Source of the DNA: Flavobacteriales bacterium
GTDB lineage: Bacteria > Bacteroidota > Bacteroidia > Flavobacteriales_D > Crocinitomicaceae
DNA length: 64,000 bases
Direction of reading: 5' to 3'
Assembly: GCA_947447525.1 (NCBI GenBank)
Contig: CANFJL010000005.1
Coordinates: forward strand, 1 to 64,000
In this document: one piece after another, positions 15,756 to 24,897 of the stretch
Layout of the letters: every line of letters begins with the position of its first letter
How positions within the stretch are numbered: the first letter of the stretch is position 1
Position numbers and translations under genes: made by a program
The notes under the pieces: generated by a model
The model's input: only the letters and a program-made list of their open reading frames with translations
Database searches by the model: none
Told to the model about the DNA's origin: nothing

Positions 15756-16426
15756 TGATGAAGGTACTAGAAACTAAACACATCAGTAAGGTGTTCCGTA
15801 ACCCAGATGAGGTAAAGGTATTAAATGATATTTCTATTTCAATTGATGCAGGTGAGTTTGTTTCTATTCAAGGGAAATCTGGCTGTGGAAAATCTACTTT
15901 ATTGTATATTTTATCAACTATGGATACCGATTATTCAGGGGAGTTATTTCTAGATAATCAATTATTAACAGGACAAAAACCTGATTTTTTAGCTAAAATT
16001 AGAAATGAAAAAATCGGATTTGTTTTTCAGTTTCATTATCTTTTGGCTGAGTTTACAGTTCTTGAAAATGTCATGCTTCCAGCACGAAAATTAGGATTGA
16101 AATCGGACAAAGAAATAGAACATGATGCTATGGAAAAGTTAAAACTACTTGGAATTGCTGAACATGCCTTGAAAATTTCATCTCGTATTTCAGGTGGACA
16201 AAAACAACGAGTTGCCATTGCTAGAGCGTTGATTAATGAGCCCTCTATTATCATGGCTGATGAACCTACAGGAAATCTGGACAGTAAAAATGCTGACATT
16301 GTTTTTTCTATCTTTAAGGAATTATCTGTGGAGCAAAATCTTTCATTCCTAATCGTAACTCATGATGATGATTTTGCAAATCGAACAGATCGTATAATAC
16401 AAATGGGGGATGGCAGGATTATCTAA
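15755..16426 (+). CDS. ABC exporter ATP-binding protein (MacB/LolD/DevA-type)
   Basis: 223-residue ATPase. Walker A '[11 protein letters not shown]' at about residue 39, Q-loop '[22 protein letters not shown]' (the LolD/MacB-type sequence), signature '[15 protein letters not shown]', Walker B '[15 protein letters not shown]' and H-loop 'VTHDDDFA'. Length fits the stand-alone LolD/DevA class. It partners the preceding FtsX-type permease; the TAATG junction implies coupled translation. The 3' end is overlapped by the small unknown gene at 16410 by 17 nt, in another frame. Confidence 0.94.
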   Translation: MMKVLETKHISKVFRNPDEVKVLNDISISIDAGEFVSIQGKSGCGKSTLLYILSTMDTDYSGELFLDNQLLTGQKPDFLAKIRNEKIGFVFQFHYLLAEFTVLENVMLPARKLGLKSDKEIEHDAMEKLKLLGIAEHALKISSRISGGQKQRVAIARALINEPSIIMADEPTGNLDSKNADIVFSIFKELSVEQNLSFLIVTHDDDFANRTDRIIQMGDGRII

Positions 16427-16763
16427 AGTAAATTGGTTAGAAAATATTCAAGAAATATCGATAGAATTTAAAAATTCTTTGGTCCTTGAAACTTGTTTGC
16501 AATTTCAAAAGGATTTATACTCTTGCGGTTTGGAGCTAAGCGAATTTCATACCAATCAGGCGCATGAGTTATATGATTTTACTTTCAATTATTTAAAATG
16601 TTTAGAGGGTTCCAAATTGCAAGACCTGCTTTATCGTGTAGATGTACCAGAATCTTTAATGAATAACATTGGTCTTGAGGAAGGTTATTTTGAAGCGCTT
16701 ACTGATTTGATTCTGCATAGAGAAGCCATGAAGGTGTTCTTTCGCCAATACTATTCTTCCTAA
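16410..16763 (+). CDS. Small unknown protein overlapping the exporter ATPase gene
   Basis: 117 residues, not recognised. Predicted mostly helical, with one acidic stretch ('LKCLEGSKLQDLLYRVDVPES') and no signal peptide or membrane segment, so cytoplasmic. The ATG at 16410 lies inside the last codons of the ATPase gene (17-nt overlap). There is no better ATG near the start, and the protein's composition is like its neighbours rather than like a shadow ORF. It may be translated by coupling to the ABC operon. It could equally be an independent small gene; only conservation of the overlap in relatives would tell. Confidence 0.65.
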   Translation: MAGLSKVNWLENIQEISIEFKNSLVLETCLQFQKDLYSCGLELSEFHTNQAHELYDFTFNYLKCLEGSKLQDLLYRVDVPESLMNNIGLEEGYFEALTDLILHREAMKVFFRQYYSS

Positions 16764-16823
16764 GGTATTTATTGTCCAAGCCCTAAATTGAAAGTGTATT
16801 TAATACCTAGCGCAAAAAAATAA

Positions 16824-16854
16824 TTTAGATTTCGCTCGAATTACCTTACTTTTG
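16824..16854 (+). promoter_or_regulatory. Promoter for prfA-pyrF (TTTA-N19-TACTTTTG)
   Basis: TACTTTTG at 16847-16854 matches TAnnTTTG, and TTTA at 16824-16827 sits at exactly 19 nt spacing, one mismatch from the -33 TTTG. The predicted start is around 16858-16860, about 18 nt before the prfA ATG. Confidence 0.6.
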
Positions 16855-16876
16855 CAACATTCTATTGACAAAAAAT

Positions 16877-17956
16877 ATGAGTGATTTACTTTCCAAATTA
16901 GAGGCAATCCACTTTAGATTTGTTGAGGTTGGTAAAATGATTACCGATCCAGACATTATCTCTAATATGGAGCGCTTTGTTAAACTGAACAAGGAATATC
17001 GTGATTTGGAAACACTTGATGTTGTCTATAAAGATTACAAAAATCTAATCGATAATATAAGCAGTACCCGTTCCTTACTTGAATCTGAAACAGATCCTGA
17101 AATGAGGGAAATGGCTAAAATGGAATTGGATGATCTTGAAACGAGAAGGCCAATTTTGGAGGAAGATATCAAATTAATGCTGATTCCAAAGGATCCTGAG
17201 GATGATAAAAATGCCATCATGGAAATTCGCGCTGGAACAGGTGGGGATGAAGCATGTATTTTTGTGGAGGATATTTTCAGGATGTATACCATGTTCTTCA
17301 AAGAAGTTGGTTGGCAATATGAAATAATTAATTCTTCTGAAGGTACCGTAAAAGGATATAAAGAAATCTCTTTGAGTGTCTCTGGTCAAGGGATATATGG
17401 AATGCTCAAGTTTGAATCAGGTGTTCATCGCGTGCAACGCGTTCCGGAAACTGAATCTCAAGGTCGAGTGCATACTTCTGCTATCACTGTAGCAATTTTA
17501 CCGGAAGCAGAAGAAGTGGATTTTGTATTAGATATGAATGATGTACGCAAAGATACTTTTCGTGCTTCAGGTGCAGGGGGACAACACATTAATAAAACTG
17601 AATCAGCCATCCGTCTTACCCATATTCCAACAGGTGTCGTGGTGGAATGTCAAGATGGTCGTTCACAACACAAAAATTTGGCGCAAGCAATTTCTGTATT
17701 AAGATCTCGTTTGTATCAAGCCGAATTGGACCGTTTGCATGAAGAAAGAGCAGCGCATCGCAAAACATTGGTTTCTACTGGTGATAGATCCGCTAAAATT
17801 AGAACGTATAATTATCCTCAAGGTCGCATAACAGATCACCGCATTAATAAAACTATGTATAATCTAAGTGTCTTTTTGAATGGTGATATTAAGGAAATGA
17901 TCGATGCTCTTAAGATGGCTGAGAATGCAGAAAAATTGAAAGGAGAAACGCTATGA
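16877..17956 (+). CDS. prfA: Peptide chain release factor 1
   Basis: 359 residues from the ATG at 16877; the ORF track extends to an upstream TTG at 16865, but 'MSDLLSKLEAI' is the natural start. It recognises UAA and UAG stop codons and triggers peptidyl-tRNA hydrolysis. The GGQ loop 'GAGGQHINKTESAIRLTH' is intact. The class-I specificity tripeptide is PxT as 'VPETESQGRVHTSA', marking it as RF1 rather than RF2. Length is typical. It overlaps pyrF by 4 nt (ATGA), a tight pairing with a pyrimidine gene that suggests translational coupling. Confidence 0.97.
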   Translation: MSDLLSKLEAIHFRFVEVGKMITDPDIISNMERFVKLNKEYRDLETLDVVYKDYKNLIDNISSTRSLLESETDPEMREMAKMELDDLETRRPILEEDIKLMLIPKDPEDDKNAIMEIRAGTGGDEACIFVEDIFRMYTMFFKEVGWQYEIINSSEGTVKGYKEISLSVSGQGIYGMLKFESGVHRVQRVPETESQGRVHTSAITVAILPEAEEVDFVLDMNDVRKDTFRASGAGGQHINKTESAIRLTHIPTGVVVECQDGRSQHKNLAQAISVLRSRLYQAELDRLHEERAAHRKTLVSTGDRSAKIRTYNYPQGRITDHRINKTMYNLSVFLNGDIKEMIDALKMAENAEKLKGETL

Positions 17957-18768
17957 CAAAACAGGAATTAATTCAGCAAATTAAAATTAAACAATCCTTT
18001 CTTTGTGTGGGATTAGACCCTGATCTTTCTAAGTTTCCACCTCATATCTTAGAACTTGAAGATCCGATTTTTGAGTTTAATAAAGCCATTATTGATGCCA
18101 CTAAAGATTTGTGTGTAGCCTACAAACCAAATACTGCTTTCTATGAAGCATACGGTGTTAAAGGTTGGCAAGCGCTTGAAAAAACAATAAATTATATACC
18201 GAAAGATTGTTTCATCATTGCAGATGCTAAAAGAGGTGATATTGGCAATACTTCCAAGTCTTATGCGAAAGCATTCTTTGAAACTTTAAAAGCAGATGCC
18301 ATAACCGTTGCTCCTTACATGGGAAGCGATAGTGTTTTGCCCTTTTATGAATTTAAAAATAAATGGGTAGTGCTCTTAGCGCTAACCTCCAATCAAGGAG
18401 CCGCTGATTTTCAAATGTTGCCTATCGGGAATAAAAAATTATATGCTGAAGTAGTCGAAAAAGCAACTCAATGGGGAACTAGTGAGAACACTATGTTTGT
18501 AGTGGGTGCAACGCAAACCTCAGAAATAGCTGAATTAAGATCCTTGGCGCAGGATTATTTCTTTCTTGTTCCTGGTGTAGGAGCTCAAGGTGGATCGTTA
18601 AAAGAAGTTTTTGATTTTGGTGCTAATGCCGATTGTGGCTTATTAGTCAATTCATCGAGAGCGATAATTTATGCCCAAAAAGATGAGAATTTTGCACTTG
18701 CTGCAAAAAAAGAAGCGCTGAAGATGCAAACCGAAATGGCTCTGTATCTTCAGCGCTTAGTTGATTAA
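17953..18768 (+). CDS. pyrF: Orotidine 5'-phosphate decarboxylase
   Basis: 271-residue OMP decarboxylase of the longer type II group, catalysing the last step of UMP synthesis. The catalytic motif 'IIADAKRGDIGNTSKSYA' carries the Asp-Lys-Asp tetrad. Other conserved pieces are 'LCVGLDPDLSKFP' at the N-terminus, 'KPNTAFYEAYG', 'VAPYMGSDSVLPF' and the phosphate loop 'LVPGVGAQGG'. The start overlaps the prfA stop by 4 nt. The gene ends 4 nt before the convergent small lipoprotein gene. Confidence 0.97.
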   Translation: MTKQELIQQIKIKQSFLCVGLDPDLSKFPPHILELEDPIFEFNKAIIDATKDLCVAYKPNTAFYEAYGVKGWQALEKTINYIPKDCFIIADAKRGDIGNTSKSYAKAFFETLKADAITVAPYMGSDSVLPFYEFKNKWVVLLALTSNQGAADFQMLPIGNKKLYAEVVEKATQWGTSENTMFVVGATQTSEIAELRSLAQDYFFLVPGVGAQGGSLKEVFDFGANADCGLLVNSSRAIIYAQKDENFALAAKKEALKMQTEMALYLQRLVD

Positions 18769-18772
18769 ATTC

Positions 18773-18919
18773 TTATTTAGAAGCTAAATCGCTCGTTTGA
18801 TTTACTGTTGTTCCATTAGAACCATAAGCATCACAACCAGCTTTGCGAGAAGCACCACAAGAAGAAAGAATAACTGTTACTGCAGCTAAAAGAAGAAATA
18901 AATTTAATTTAGTTTTCAT
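18773..18919 (-). CDS. Very small lipoprotein, 48 aa
   Basis: The ATG at 18919 ('MKTKLNLFLLLAAVTVILSSCGASRK') gives a textbook lipoprotein signal with lipobox L-S-S-C, Cys at about residue 21. The ORF track begins 14 codons earlier at a non-ATG start, but the lipobox position favours this shorter start. The mature peptide is only about 28 residues ('CGASRKAGCDAYGSNGTTVN...'), with a second Cys. Such tiny lipoproteins ('entericidin-like' in size) are frequent in Bacteroidota. Function unknown. Confidence 0.7.
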   Translation of the reverse strand: MKTKLNLFLLLAAVTVILSSCGASRKAGCDAYGSNGTTVNQTSDLASK

Positions 18920-19040
18920 AATGTTTGTTTTTGTTGTTTGTGACTTCTCTAACGGGACCACATATAGTAAAGTTACATATTTTAAAATTATGGAAGTGTT
19001 TTTTTTAAATTCTTTATCTAAATAAATAAAAATTATCGCT

Positions 19041-20741
19041 TTGATATTTGGTAAGAAATATGCTCTTCTTGTACTTGTTTCGCTACTTTCAGTCTATTTA
19101 CAGGCACAAAGTTCGATAGGAAAATTTCATTATGAATCCGATGAAGAACTTTTGAAAAAACCTGTTTATTTTAAATCAAAATCGCCGCTTGCTTCTAATA
19201 TTTATCTTCAATCCATGCGACTTGAATGGATTGGAAAAGGATATCTTTTGGCAAATATTGATTCTGTTCGAATTGTGAAAGATTCCCTTCATGCTTATGT
19301 TTATATTGGACCTAAATTCCCAAAAATAAATTTGGATTGCGCTACTTCCAATGATTTTTTGGAATCTATTGGGATTTTTAATACCTCTAAAAAAGGAGCA
19401 ATTAAGCCAATAGAGGCAAAAGAATTGAGCGCACTAATGCAAAATATTCTTTTTAAACTCAACGCAATGGGTTATCCTTTTGCAAAGGTTAGTTTGCTGA
19501 ATTCAGAAATTAATGGAACTCAAATTAGTGCAGCGTTAGACATAGATCTTGGACGACACATGGTTTGGAAGTCGATTGAAGTTAAAGGAGATTCAACCTT
19601 TTCGAGTAATTCAATAGCCCATATAACTGGGGTGCACATTGGGGATGATTTTGATGAAAATTTATGGCGATTTGTTGATTCAAAATTGCAACAAATGAGC
19701 TACTTACAAATCATTAAACCATCTGAAATTCTTTTCACTCCCGAAGGTGCGGAACTTTTTGTTTTTCTTAAAAGCGCTAAAATTTCAAGTTTTAATGGTG
19801 CAATTGGTTTACAGCCAAATCCCGTAAGTCAAAAACTAGCTTTGACAGGTGAGCTGCAACTTAAGTTAATTAATGCATTGCATCAATCTGAACAATTTGA
19901 TTTTCATTGGAAAAGTATTCAAATAGCAACCCAATATCTGGCTATAAAACTGAATTATCCCTATCTGTTTAAATCAAATTTTGGAACGGATTTAAAATTT
20001 AATCTTTATAAAAGAGATTCTACCTTTTTAGAATTGAAATCAGCATTGGGAATTCAATATCAATTGAAAAGTGGACTTTTTATAAAAGGAATTTATCAGT
20101 TTTTTGAGACAGATCGCTTGGCTGGAGCTGGAGGGAATAGTCTTTTTAATCAATCCGTATCGTGTAAAACACAATCATATGGACTTTCAATTTCTCAACG
20201 AAAAATAGACTACATACCAAATCCATCAAAGGGTTTTTACTTTTACTTAGATGCCTTCGCTGGTCGTCGTAATTCAAATAATAATGGTGTCGCTGAGTCG
20301 TCAACGGTTTTTAAAGGCGCCATTACTTTTGAAAAATACCTCCCGCTCTTCAAACGAAATATTCTAAAGTTAGCTTTGAATTATGAATCTTATCAAGCGC
20401 CAGTTATATACCAAAATGAGCGCTACCGTTTTGGTGGACTAAGCAGCTTAAGGGGATTCAATGAGGAAGCTTTGTTTGCGACATCAAAAGCTATTTTTTC
20501 ACTTGAATATAGATTTCTCCTAGATAAAAATTCTAATGTTTTTGTTTTTTATGATCAAGGATATTATGAAGATCGTTCTGTTTCTTATACAAAAGACCAC
20601 CCTTTTGGTTTTGGATTAGGGACTTCGATTGGATCCAAATTTGGAATTTTTTCAATAAGTTACGGCCTGGGTCGGCAATTTCAAAATTCATTTGACTTAA
20701 AGCAAGGTAAAGTTCATTTTGGTTATACAGCCTACTTTTAA
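19041..20741 (+). CDS. BamA/TamA (Omp85)-family outer-membrane protein
   Basis: 566 residues. There is no in-frame ATG near the start; TTG at 19041 gives a normal signal peptide ('IFGKKYALLVLVSLLSVYLQAQ'), so TTG initiation is likely. The N-terminal half (to about residue 260) has POTRA-like character ('KSIEVKGDSTFSSNSIAHITG'). The C-terminal half is a barrel with Omp85 motifs: 'YRFGGLSSLRGFNEEALFA' and the aspartate/glycine-rich 'VFYDQGYYED', ending in an aromatic ('GYTAYF'). It is shorter than true BamA (about 800) and closer to TamA/ShlB size. Likely an outer-membrane translocon or insertase with unknown substrate. The next gene, a glycosyltransferase, starts 18 nt downstream. Confidence 0.85.
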   Translation: MIFGKKYALLVLVSLLSVYLQAQSSIGKFHYESDEELLKKPVYFKSKSPLASNIYLQSMRLEWIGKGYLLANIDSVRIVKDSLHAYVYIGPKFPKINLDCATSNDFLESIGIFNTSKKGAIKPIEAKELSALMQNILFKLNAMGYPFAKVSLLNSEINGTQISAALDIDLGRHMVWKSIEVKGDSTFSSNSIAHITGVHIGDDFDENLWRFVDSKLQQMSYLQIIKPSEILFTPEGAELFVFLKSAKISSFNGAIGLQPNPVSQKLALTGELQLKLINALHQSEQFDFHWKSIQIATQYLAIKLNYPYLFKSNFGTDLKFNLYKRDSTFLELKSALGIQYQLKSGLFIKGIYQFFETDRLAGAGGNSLFNQSVSCKTQSYGLSISQRKIDYIPNPSKGFYFYLDAFAGRRNSNNNGVAESSTVFKGAITFEKYLPLFKRNILKLALNYESYQAPVIYQNERYRFGGLSSLRGFNEEALFATSKAIFSLEYRFLLDKNSNVFVFYDQGYYEDRSVSYTKDHPFGFGLGTSIGSKFGIFSISYGLGRQFQNSFDLKQGKVHFGYTAYF

Positions 20742-20745
20742 ATTG

Positions 20746-20753
20746 TATCTTTG
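20746..20753 (+). promoter_or_regulatory. Bacteroidota -7 box TATCTTTG next to the glycosyltransferase start
   Basis: A TAnnTTTG match whose last base is 6 nt from the ATG at 20759, so any transcript from it would be nearly leaderless. It lies in an 18-nt gap, so read-through from the upstream gene is also possible. Confidence 0.45.
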
Positions 20754-20758
20754 TTTGT

Positions 20759-21988
20759 ATGTCAAAGCATGTAGTTTACTTGTCTTATGATGGCTTAACG
20801 GAAGCGCTAGGTCAATCTCAAATTCTTCCCTACTTAACTGGACTTGCTTCATTAGGGTATCATTTTCACATCATAAGTTTTGAGAAAGCATCTGATTTCG
20901 AGAAAAGAAAAGAAGGGGTTTATCAAAGTATTGTTAAATTAAATATTTCTTGGCACCCTTCTATTTATACCAAAAAACCACCGGTACTTTCAACACTTTA
21001 TGATTTATATAAAATGCATGCTAAGTCGAAGGATATCATACAAAAATTCCCAATTGCTTTGGTACATTGCCGAAGTTATTTACCTGCAATTATTGGTAAA
21101 GGCCTGCAGAAAAAATATAAAATCCCTTTTCTATTTGACATGAGAGGGTTTTGGGCAGATGAGCGGATAGAAGGTGGTATTTGGAAGCTTTCAAATCCAT
21201 TGTATCGTTTGATTTATAAGTTCATTAAAAAACAAGAGCAACTTCTTTTCGAAAAAGCACCGGCTATAGTTTCCTTAACCGAAAATGGAAAAATGGCCAT
21301 TCAAGAAATCTATCCAAATCTTAAGACGGGACAGAAAACATTTGTCATTCCTTGCTGTGTTAATCTCAAGCAATTTAAACGAGATGAAAATTTAGAAGAG
21401 ATTCAGCGCTTAAAATCTAAGCTCAATATTCCATTATCAGATAAAATATTAGTGTATCTCGGTTCTATCGGAACTTGGTATATGCTGGATGAAATGCTGA
21501 TTTTTTATAAGTGTCAGCTCAAAAAAAATCCTGCCTTACGTTTTCTGTTTATTACAAACGAAAAAGAATCTTTTATTCATATGAAAGCTGCCTTACTTGA
21601 GGTTCCGACGGATAAAATTCATGTTGTTTCGGTTCCTTATTCCGAAGTTGCGTCTCATTTAAGCCTGGCTGATTATTCGATCTTTTTTATTCGACCTACT
21701 TTTTCAAAACGCGCCTCTTCACCTATCAAACAAGGTGAGTTAATGGCCATGGGTATTCCAATTATTTGTAATGATCATATTGGAGATTCCAGTCAAATTA
21801 TCTCACAAAATGCTGCAGGTGTGGTAATGGAAGAATTAACAGAAACAGCTTTTAATGCCATCGACCTCGAGCAAATTTCTTTTGATCAGCCAAGAGTGAT
21901 TGCCGCGGCAAATACCATTTATTCTCATGAGAAAGGTATAACTTCTTATACCAAGATTTATGCTAATTTAATCGGAACGCATGAGTAA
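20759..21988 (+). CDS. Glycosyltransferase, GT-B fold (family 4-like), 409 aa
   Basis: GT-B glycosyltransferase. N-terminal domain: 'YLSYDGLTEALGQSQILPYL', 'FDMRGFWADERIEGGIWKL'. C-terminal nucleotide-sugar domain: 'KILVYLGSIGTWYMLDEML', 'ADYSIFFIRPTFSKRASSPIKQGELMAMGIPIICND', whose Glu in 'KQGELMAMG' corresponds to the EX7E-type contact. Likely cytoplasmic-face enzyme for surface polysaccharide or glycolipid. It overlaps the second glycosyltransferase by 8 nt. No polymerase or flippase gene is nearby. Confidence 0.88.
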   Translation: MSKHVVYLSYDGLTEALGQSQILPYLTGLASLGYHFHIISFEKASDFEKRKEGVYQSIVKLNISWHPSIYTKKPPVLSTLYDLYKMHAKSKDIIQKFPIALVHCRSYLPAIIGKGLQKKYKIPFLFDMRGFWADERIEGGIWKLSNPLYRLIYKFIKKQEQLLFEKAPAIVSLTENGKMAIQEIYPNLKTGQKTFVIPCCVNLKQFKRDENLEEIQRLKSKLNIPLSDKILVYLGSIGTWYMLDEMLIFYKCQLKKNPALRFLFITNEKESFIHMKAALLEVPTDKIHVVSVPYSEVASHLSLADYSIFFIRPTFSKRASSPIKQGELMAMGIPIICNDHIGDSSQIISQNAAGVVMEELTETAFNAIDLEQISFDQPRVIAAANTIYSHEKGITSYTKIYANLIGTHE

Positions 21989-23057
21989 TCCCATTCGCAT
22001 CGCTATATTAGCACCGTACCCCAGACATGAAGCCCCATCTCAGCGCTTTAGGTTCGAACAGTATTTAGGTTTCTTAGAGGAAAATGATATTTCGATTAAG
22101 TTTTATCCGTTTTTGAATAATAAGGCATGGACTATTTTTTATCATGAAGGCAAGTATTTACTTAAAGCCGTTTTTTTATTACTAGGTTTTATAAAGCGAT
22201 TTCTACTCTTGTTTTCACTTTTGAAATATGACTTTATTTTCATTCATCGTGAAGCTGCTCCGATGGGACCTCCAATTTTAGAATGGATTATTGCTAAGGT
22301 GCTTCGAAAAAAATATATTTATGATTTTGATGACGCCATCTGGATGCCAAACTATTCCCAACAGCATGCTCGTTTTCACCGTATGAAAGCGTATTGGAAA
22401 ATAAAACACATCATTAAATGGTCCTATAAAGTAAGCGCTGGAAATGCTTTCTTAGCCGCGTACGCTCAGAATTACTGCAATAATGTGGTCTTAATTCCAA
22501 CGACAATTGACACAGAGTATTTACATATTTCCAATACTGTATCCGCTTCATCAGAAATCGTTATTGGCTGGACGGGTTCACATTCTACGCTTCCTTATTT
22601 AAATAGTCTACTTCCCGTTCTTGCTCAACTTTCTGAAAAATATACTTTCACTTTTCGTGTAATTTCTAATGAGAAACCAAATTTTGATATAAATAATTTG
22701 TCCTTCATAAAATGGAATAAGGAAACAGAAATCGAGGATCTTGCTACTTTTTCTATCGGTGTAATGCCCTTAACCAATGATGCTTGGTCGGAAGGAAAGT
22801 GTGGTTTCAAAGCGCTTCAATATATGGCTTTGAGTATACCTACCGTGCTCTCTCCTGTTGGTGTGAATGTTGAAATCGTTCAAGATCAAGTCAATGGTTT
22901 GTTTGCTGATACAGAATCTGAATGGTTTGCTCAATTGGAGCTTTTAATTAAAGAGGAACGCCTTAGGAAACAAATAGGTGAGGCAGGAAGAAAAACAGTT
23001 ATTGCTTCTTATTCTGTTCTTTCCCAAAAAGAAAACTATCTAAAATTATTTAAATGA
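21981..23057 (+). CDS. Glycosyltransferase, GT-B fold, 358 aa
   Basis: Second GT-B glycosyltransferase of the pair. N-terminal 'IAILAPYPRHEAPSQRFRFEQYL' is typical of a family-4 subgroup found in Bacteroidota. A hydrophobic stretch at about 60-85 ('VFLLLGFIKRFLLLFSLLKY') may be a membrane-association helix. The acceptor region 'YIYDFDDAIWMPNYS' and C-terminal 'IVIGWTGSHSTLPYLN' and 'CGFKALQYMALSIPTVLSPVGVN' complete the family pattern. It overlaps the upstream glycosyltransferase by 8 nt and rdgB by 4 nt, so all are in one transcript. Confidence 0.86.
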   Translation: MSNPIRIAILAPYPRHEAPSQRFRFEQYLGFLEENDISIKFYPFLNNKAWTIFYHEGKYLLKAVFLLLGFIKRFLLLFSLLKYDFIFIHREAAPMGPPILEWIIAKVLRKKYIYDFDDAIWMPNYSQQHARFHRMKAYWKIKHIIKWSYKVSAGNAFLAAYAQNYCNNVVLIPTTIDTEYLHISNTVSASSEIVIGWTGSHSTLPYLNSLLPVLAQLSEKYTFTFRVISNEKPNFDINNLSFIKWNKETEIEDLATFSIGVMPLTNDAWSEGKCGFKALQYMALSIPTVLSPVGVNVEIVQDQVNGLFADTESEWFAQLELLIKEERLRKQIGEAGRKTVIASYSVLSQKENYLKLFK

Positions 23058-23647
23058 TTCAATTAATTTTTGCCAGTCATAACGAAAATAAAACAGCTGA
23101 AATTCGTGCGATGTTACCCAATGATATACAATTAATTTCACTCAATGAGCTCAATTATTTTGACGAAATTGAGGAGGCAGAGTCAACACTTGAGGGGAAT
23201 TCATTGCTCAAAGCAAAGACAATTTTCGAGCATTTCCAACTTCCTTGTTTTGCAGATGATTCTGGTTTGGAAATCGATTTTCTGGATGGTAAACCAGGCG
23301 TTTTTTCTGCTCGATATGCTGGAGAACCAAAAAATGACCAAGAAAACATTAAGAAGGTATTGGATGAACTTAAAGATACTGAGGAGCGCCAAGCTAGATT
23401 TAGAACTGTAATTACGCTTGTTGCTAAGAATCAAATAAATGCATTTGAAGGCAGTATTCAAGGCAGCATTACAAAAAGTCAGAAAGGAACTGATGGTTTT
23501 GGTTATGACCCAATTTTTCAACCGGAGCAACAAACGGTGACTTTTGCCGAAATGACTAAATCTGAAAAAAATAATTTAAGTCATCGCACTTTAGCCTTGC
23601 AAAAGATGATAAGCTTTCTAACTTTGAATAAAATAACACTTCAATGA
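23054..23647 (+). CDS. rdgB: Non-canonical purine NTP pyrophosphatase (RdgB/HAM1 family)
   Basis: 197-residue house-cleaning pyrophosphatase that hydrolyses dITP/ITP/XTP to the monophosphate. Diagnostic motifs: 'FASHNENKTAEIRAML' at the N-terminus, 'ADDSGLEIDFLDGKPGVFSARYAG', and 'GTDGFGYDPIFQPE' with 'SHRTLALQKM' near the end. Length is typical (about 190-200). It overlaps the preceding glycosyltransferase and the following pepT gene by 4 nt each. Confidence 0.96.
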   Translation: MIQLIFASHNENKTAEIRAMLPNDIQLISLNELNYFDEIEEAESTLEGNSLLKAKTIFEHFQLPCFADDSGLEIDFLDGKPGVFSARYAGEPKNDQENIKKVLDELKDTEERQARFRTVITLVAKNQINAFEGSIQGSITKSQKGTDGFGYDPIFQPEQQTVTFAEMTKSEKNNLSHRTLALQKMISFLTLNKITLQ

Positions 23648-24897
23648 TAATTTCAAGTTTAGAGGAACGATTCCTTAGATATGTTCAAATTGATACGACT
23701 GCAGATCCAGAAGCAACTTGCTTTCCATCTACAGAGAAACAAAAGGATTTATCTCGCTTATTGGTTACTGAACTAAAAGCAATGGGCATAGTTGATGCAG
23801 AAATGGATCAATGGGGTTATGTTTATGCTACTATTCCGAGTAATTCAGAAAATAAATCGATTCCCACCATTTGTTTTTGTTCGCATGTTGATACCGCTCC
23901 AGATTGTAGTGGCACTGGTGTAAAACCAATGGTACATAGAAATTATCAAGGACAGGATATTATTTTACCAGATGATAACAGTCAAATAATTACTACAGCA
24001 AAACACCCGTATCTAAATTCTAAAATAGGGGATGATATCATTACCGCAAGTGGACTAACCCTTTTGGGTGCTGATGATAAAGCTGGAGTTGCCATCATTA
24101 TGGATTTTGCTCAATACATGATGCAAAACTCTTCGATAGTTCATGGAGATATAAAAATTCTTTTCACGCCTGATGAAGAAATTGGAAGAGGCGTAGAGCA
24201 TATCGATATGAATCGTTTGAATGCTGATTTTGCTTATACTTTGGATGGTGGACCATTAGGTGATATTGAAGATGAAACGTTTTCTGCGGATGCAATGGAT
24301 ATTACTTTTGAGGGCTTGAGTGCTCATCCTGGATACGCCAAAGGAAAAATGATCAATGCCATTAAATTGGCCGCTGAATTTGTTTCAAAATTACCCCATA
24401 CGAACTTATCTCCTGAAACCACTTCGGGAAGAGAGGGATTTGTTCATCCTACCTCTGTTTCTGGTGGATTAGAGAGCGCATTGGTTCAATTTATTATTCG
24501 CGATCATGACACGAGTAAATTAAAAATTTATGAAGATTTATTGGTCGAATTGGCTCAATCTATAGTGGATCAGTATAAAGGTTCGAAATTTACTTTTGCA
24601 GTGAAAGAACAATATCGCAACATGAAGGAAGAATTGGTAAAAGTTCCTTTTGTTGCAGATTATGCCGTCGAAGCCATGATGAAAGCAAATGTTACGCCTA
24701 AGCGCGCTATTATAAGAGGTGGCACAGATGGTTCAAGACTTTCTTTCATGGGACTGCCTTGTCCGAATATTTTTACAGGGGAAATGGCAATTCATTCTCG
24801 CCATGAGTATGTTAGTGTTCAAGATATGCTGGCTGCAAAAAATACTTTAATTGAGTTGGTGCAAATATGGACAAATCACAAGACTAAAAATGGATAG
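23644..24897 (+). CDS. pepT: Peptidase T (tripeptide aminopeptidase, M20 family)
   Basis: 417-residue zinc-dependent M20 peptidase that removes the N-terminal residue of tripeptides in the cytoplasm. Metal and catalytic residues are visible in 'CFCSHVDTAPD' (His and Asp), 'LLGADDKAGVAIIMD' (bridging Asp), 'FTPDEEIGRGVEHID' (Glu-Glu) and 'IHSRHEYVSVQDM' (final His). The dimerisation insert includes 'SAHPGYAKGKMINAI'. It overlaps rdgB by 4 nt and holA by 8 nt. Confidence 0.96.
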   Translation: MIISSLEERFLRYVQIDTTADPEATCFPSTEKQKDLSRLLVTELKAMGIVDAEMDQWGYVYATIPSNSENKSIPTICFCSHVDTAPDCSGTGVKPMVHRNYQGQDIILPDDNSQIITTAKHPYLNSKIGDDIITASGLTLLGADDKAGVAIIMDFAQYMMQNSSIVHGDIKILFTPDEEIGRGVEHIDMNRLNADFAYTLDGGPLGDIEDETFSADAMDITFEGLSAHPGYAKGKMINAIKLAAEFVSKLPHTNLSPETTSGREGFVHPTSVSGGLESALVQFIIRDHDTSKLKIYEDLLVELAQSIVDQYKGSKFTFAVKEQYRNMKEELVKVPFVADYAVEAMMKANVTPKRAIIRGGTDGSRLSFMGLPCPNIFTGEMAIHSRHEYVSVQDMLAAKNTLIELVQIWTNHKTKNG

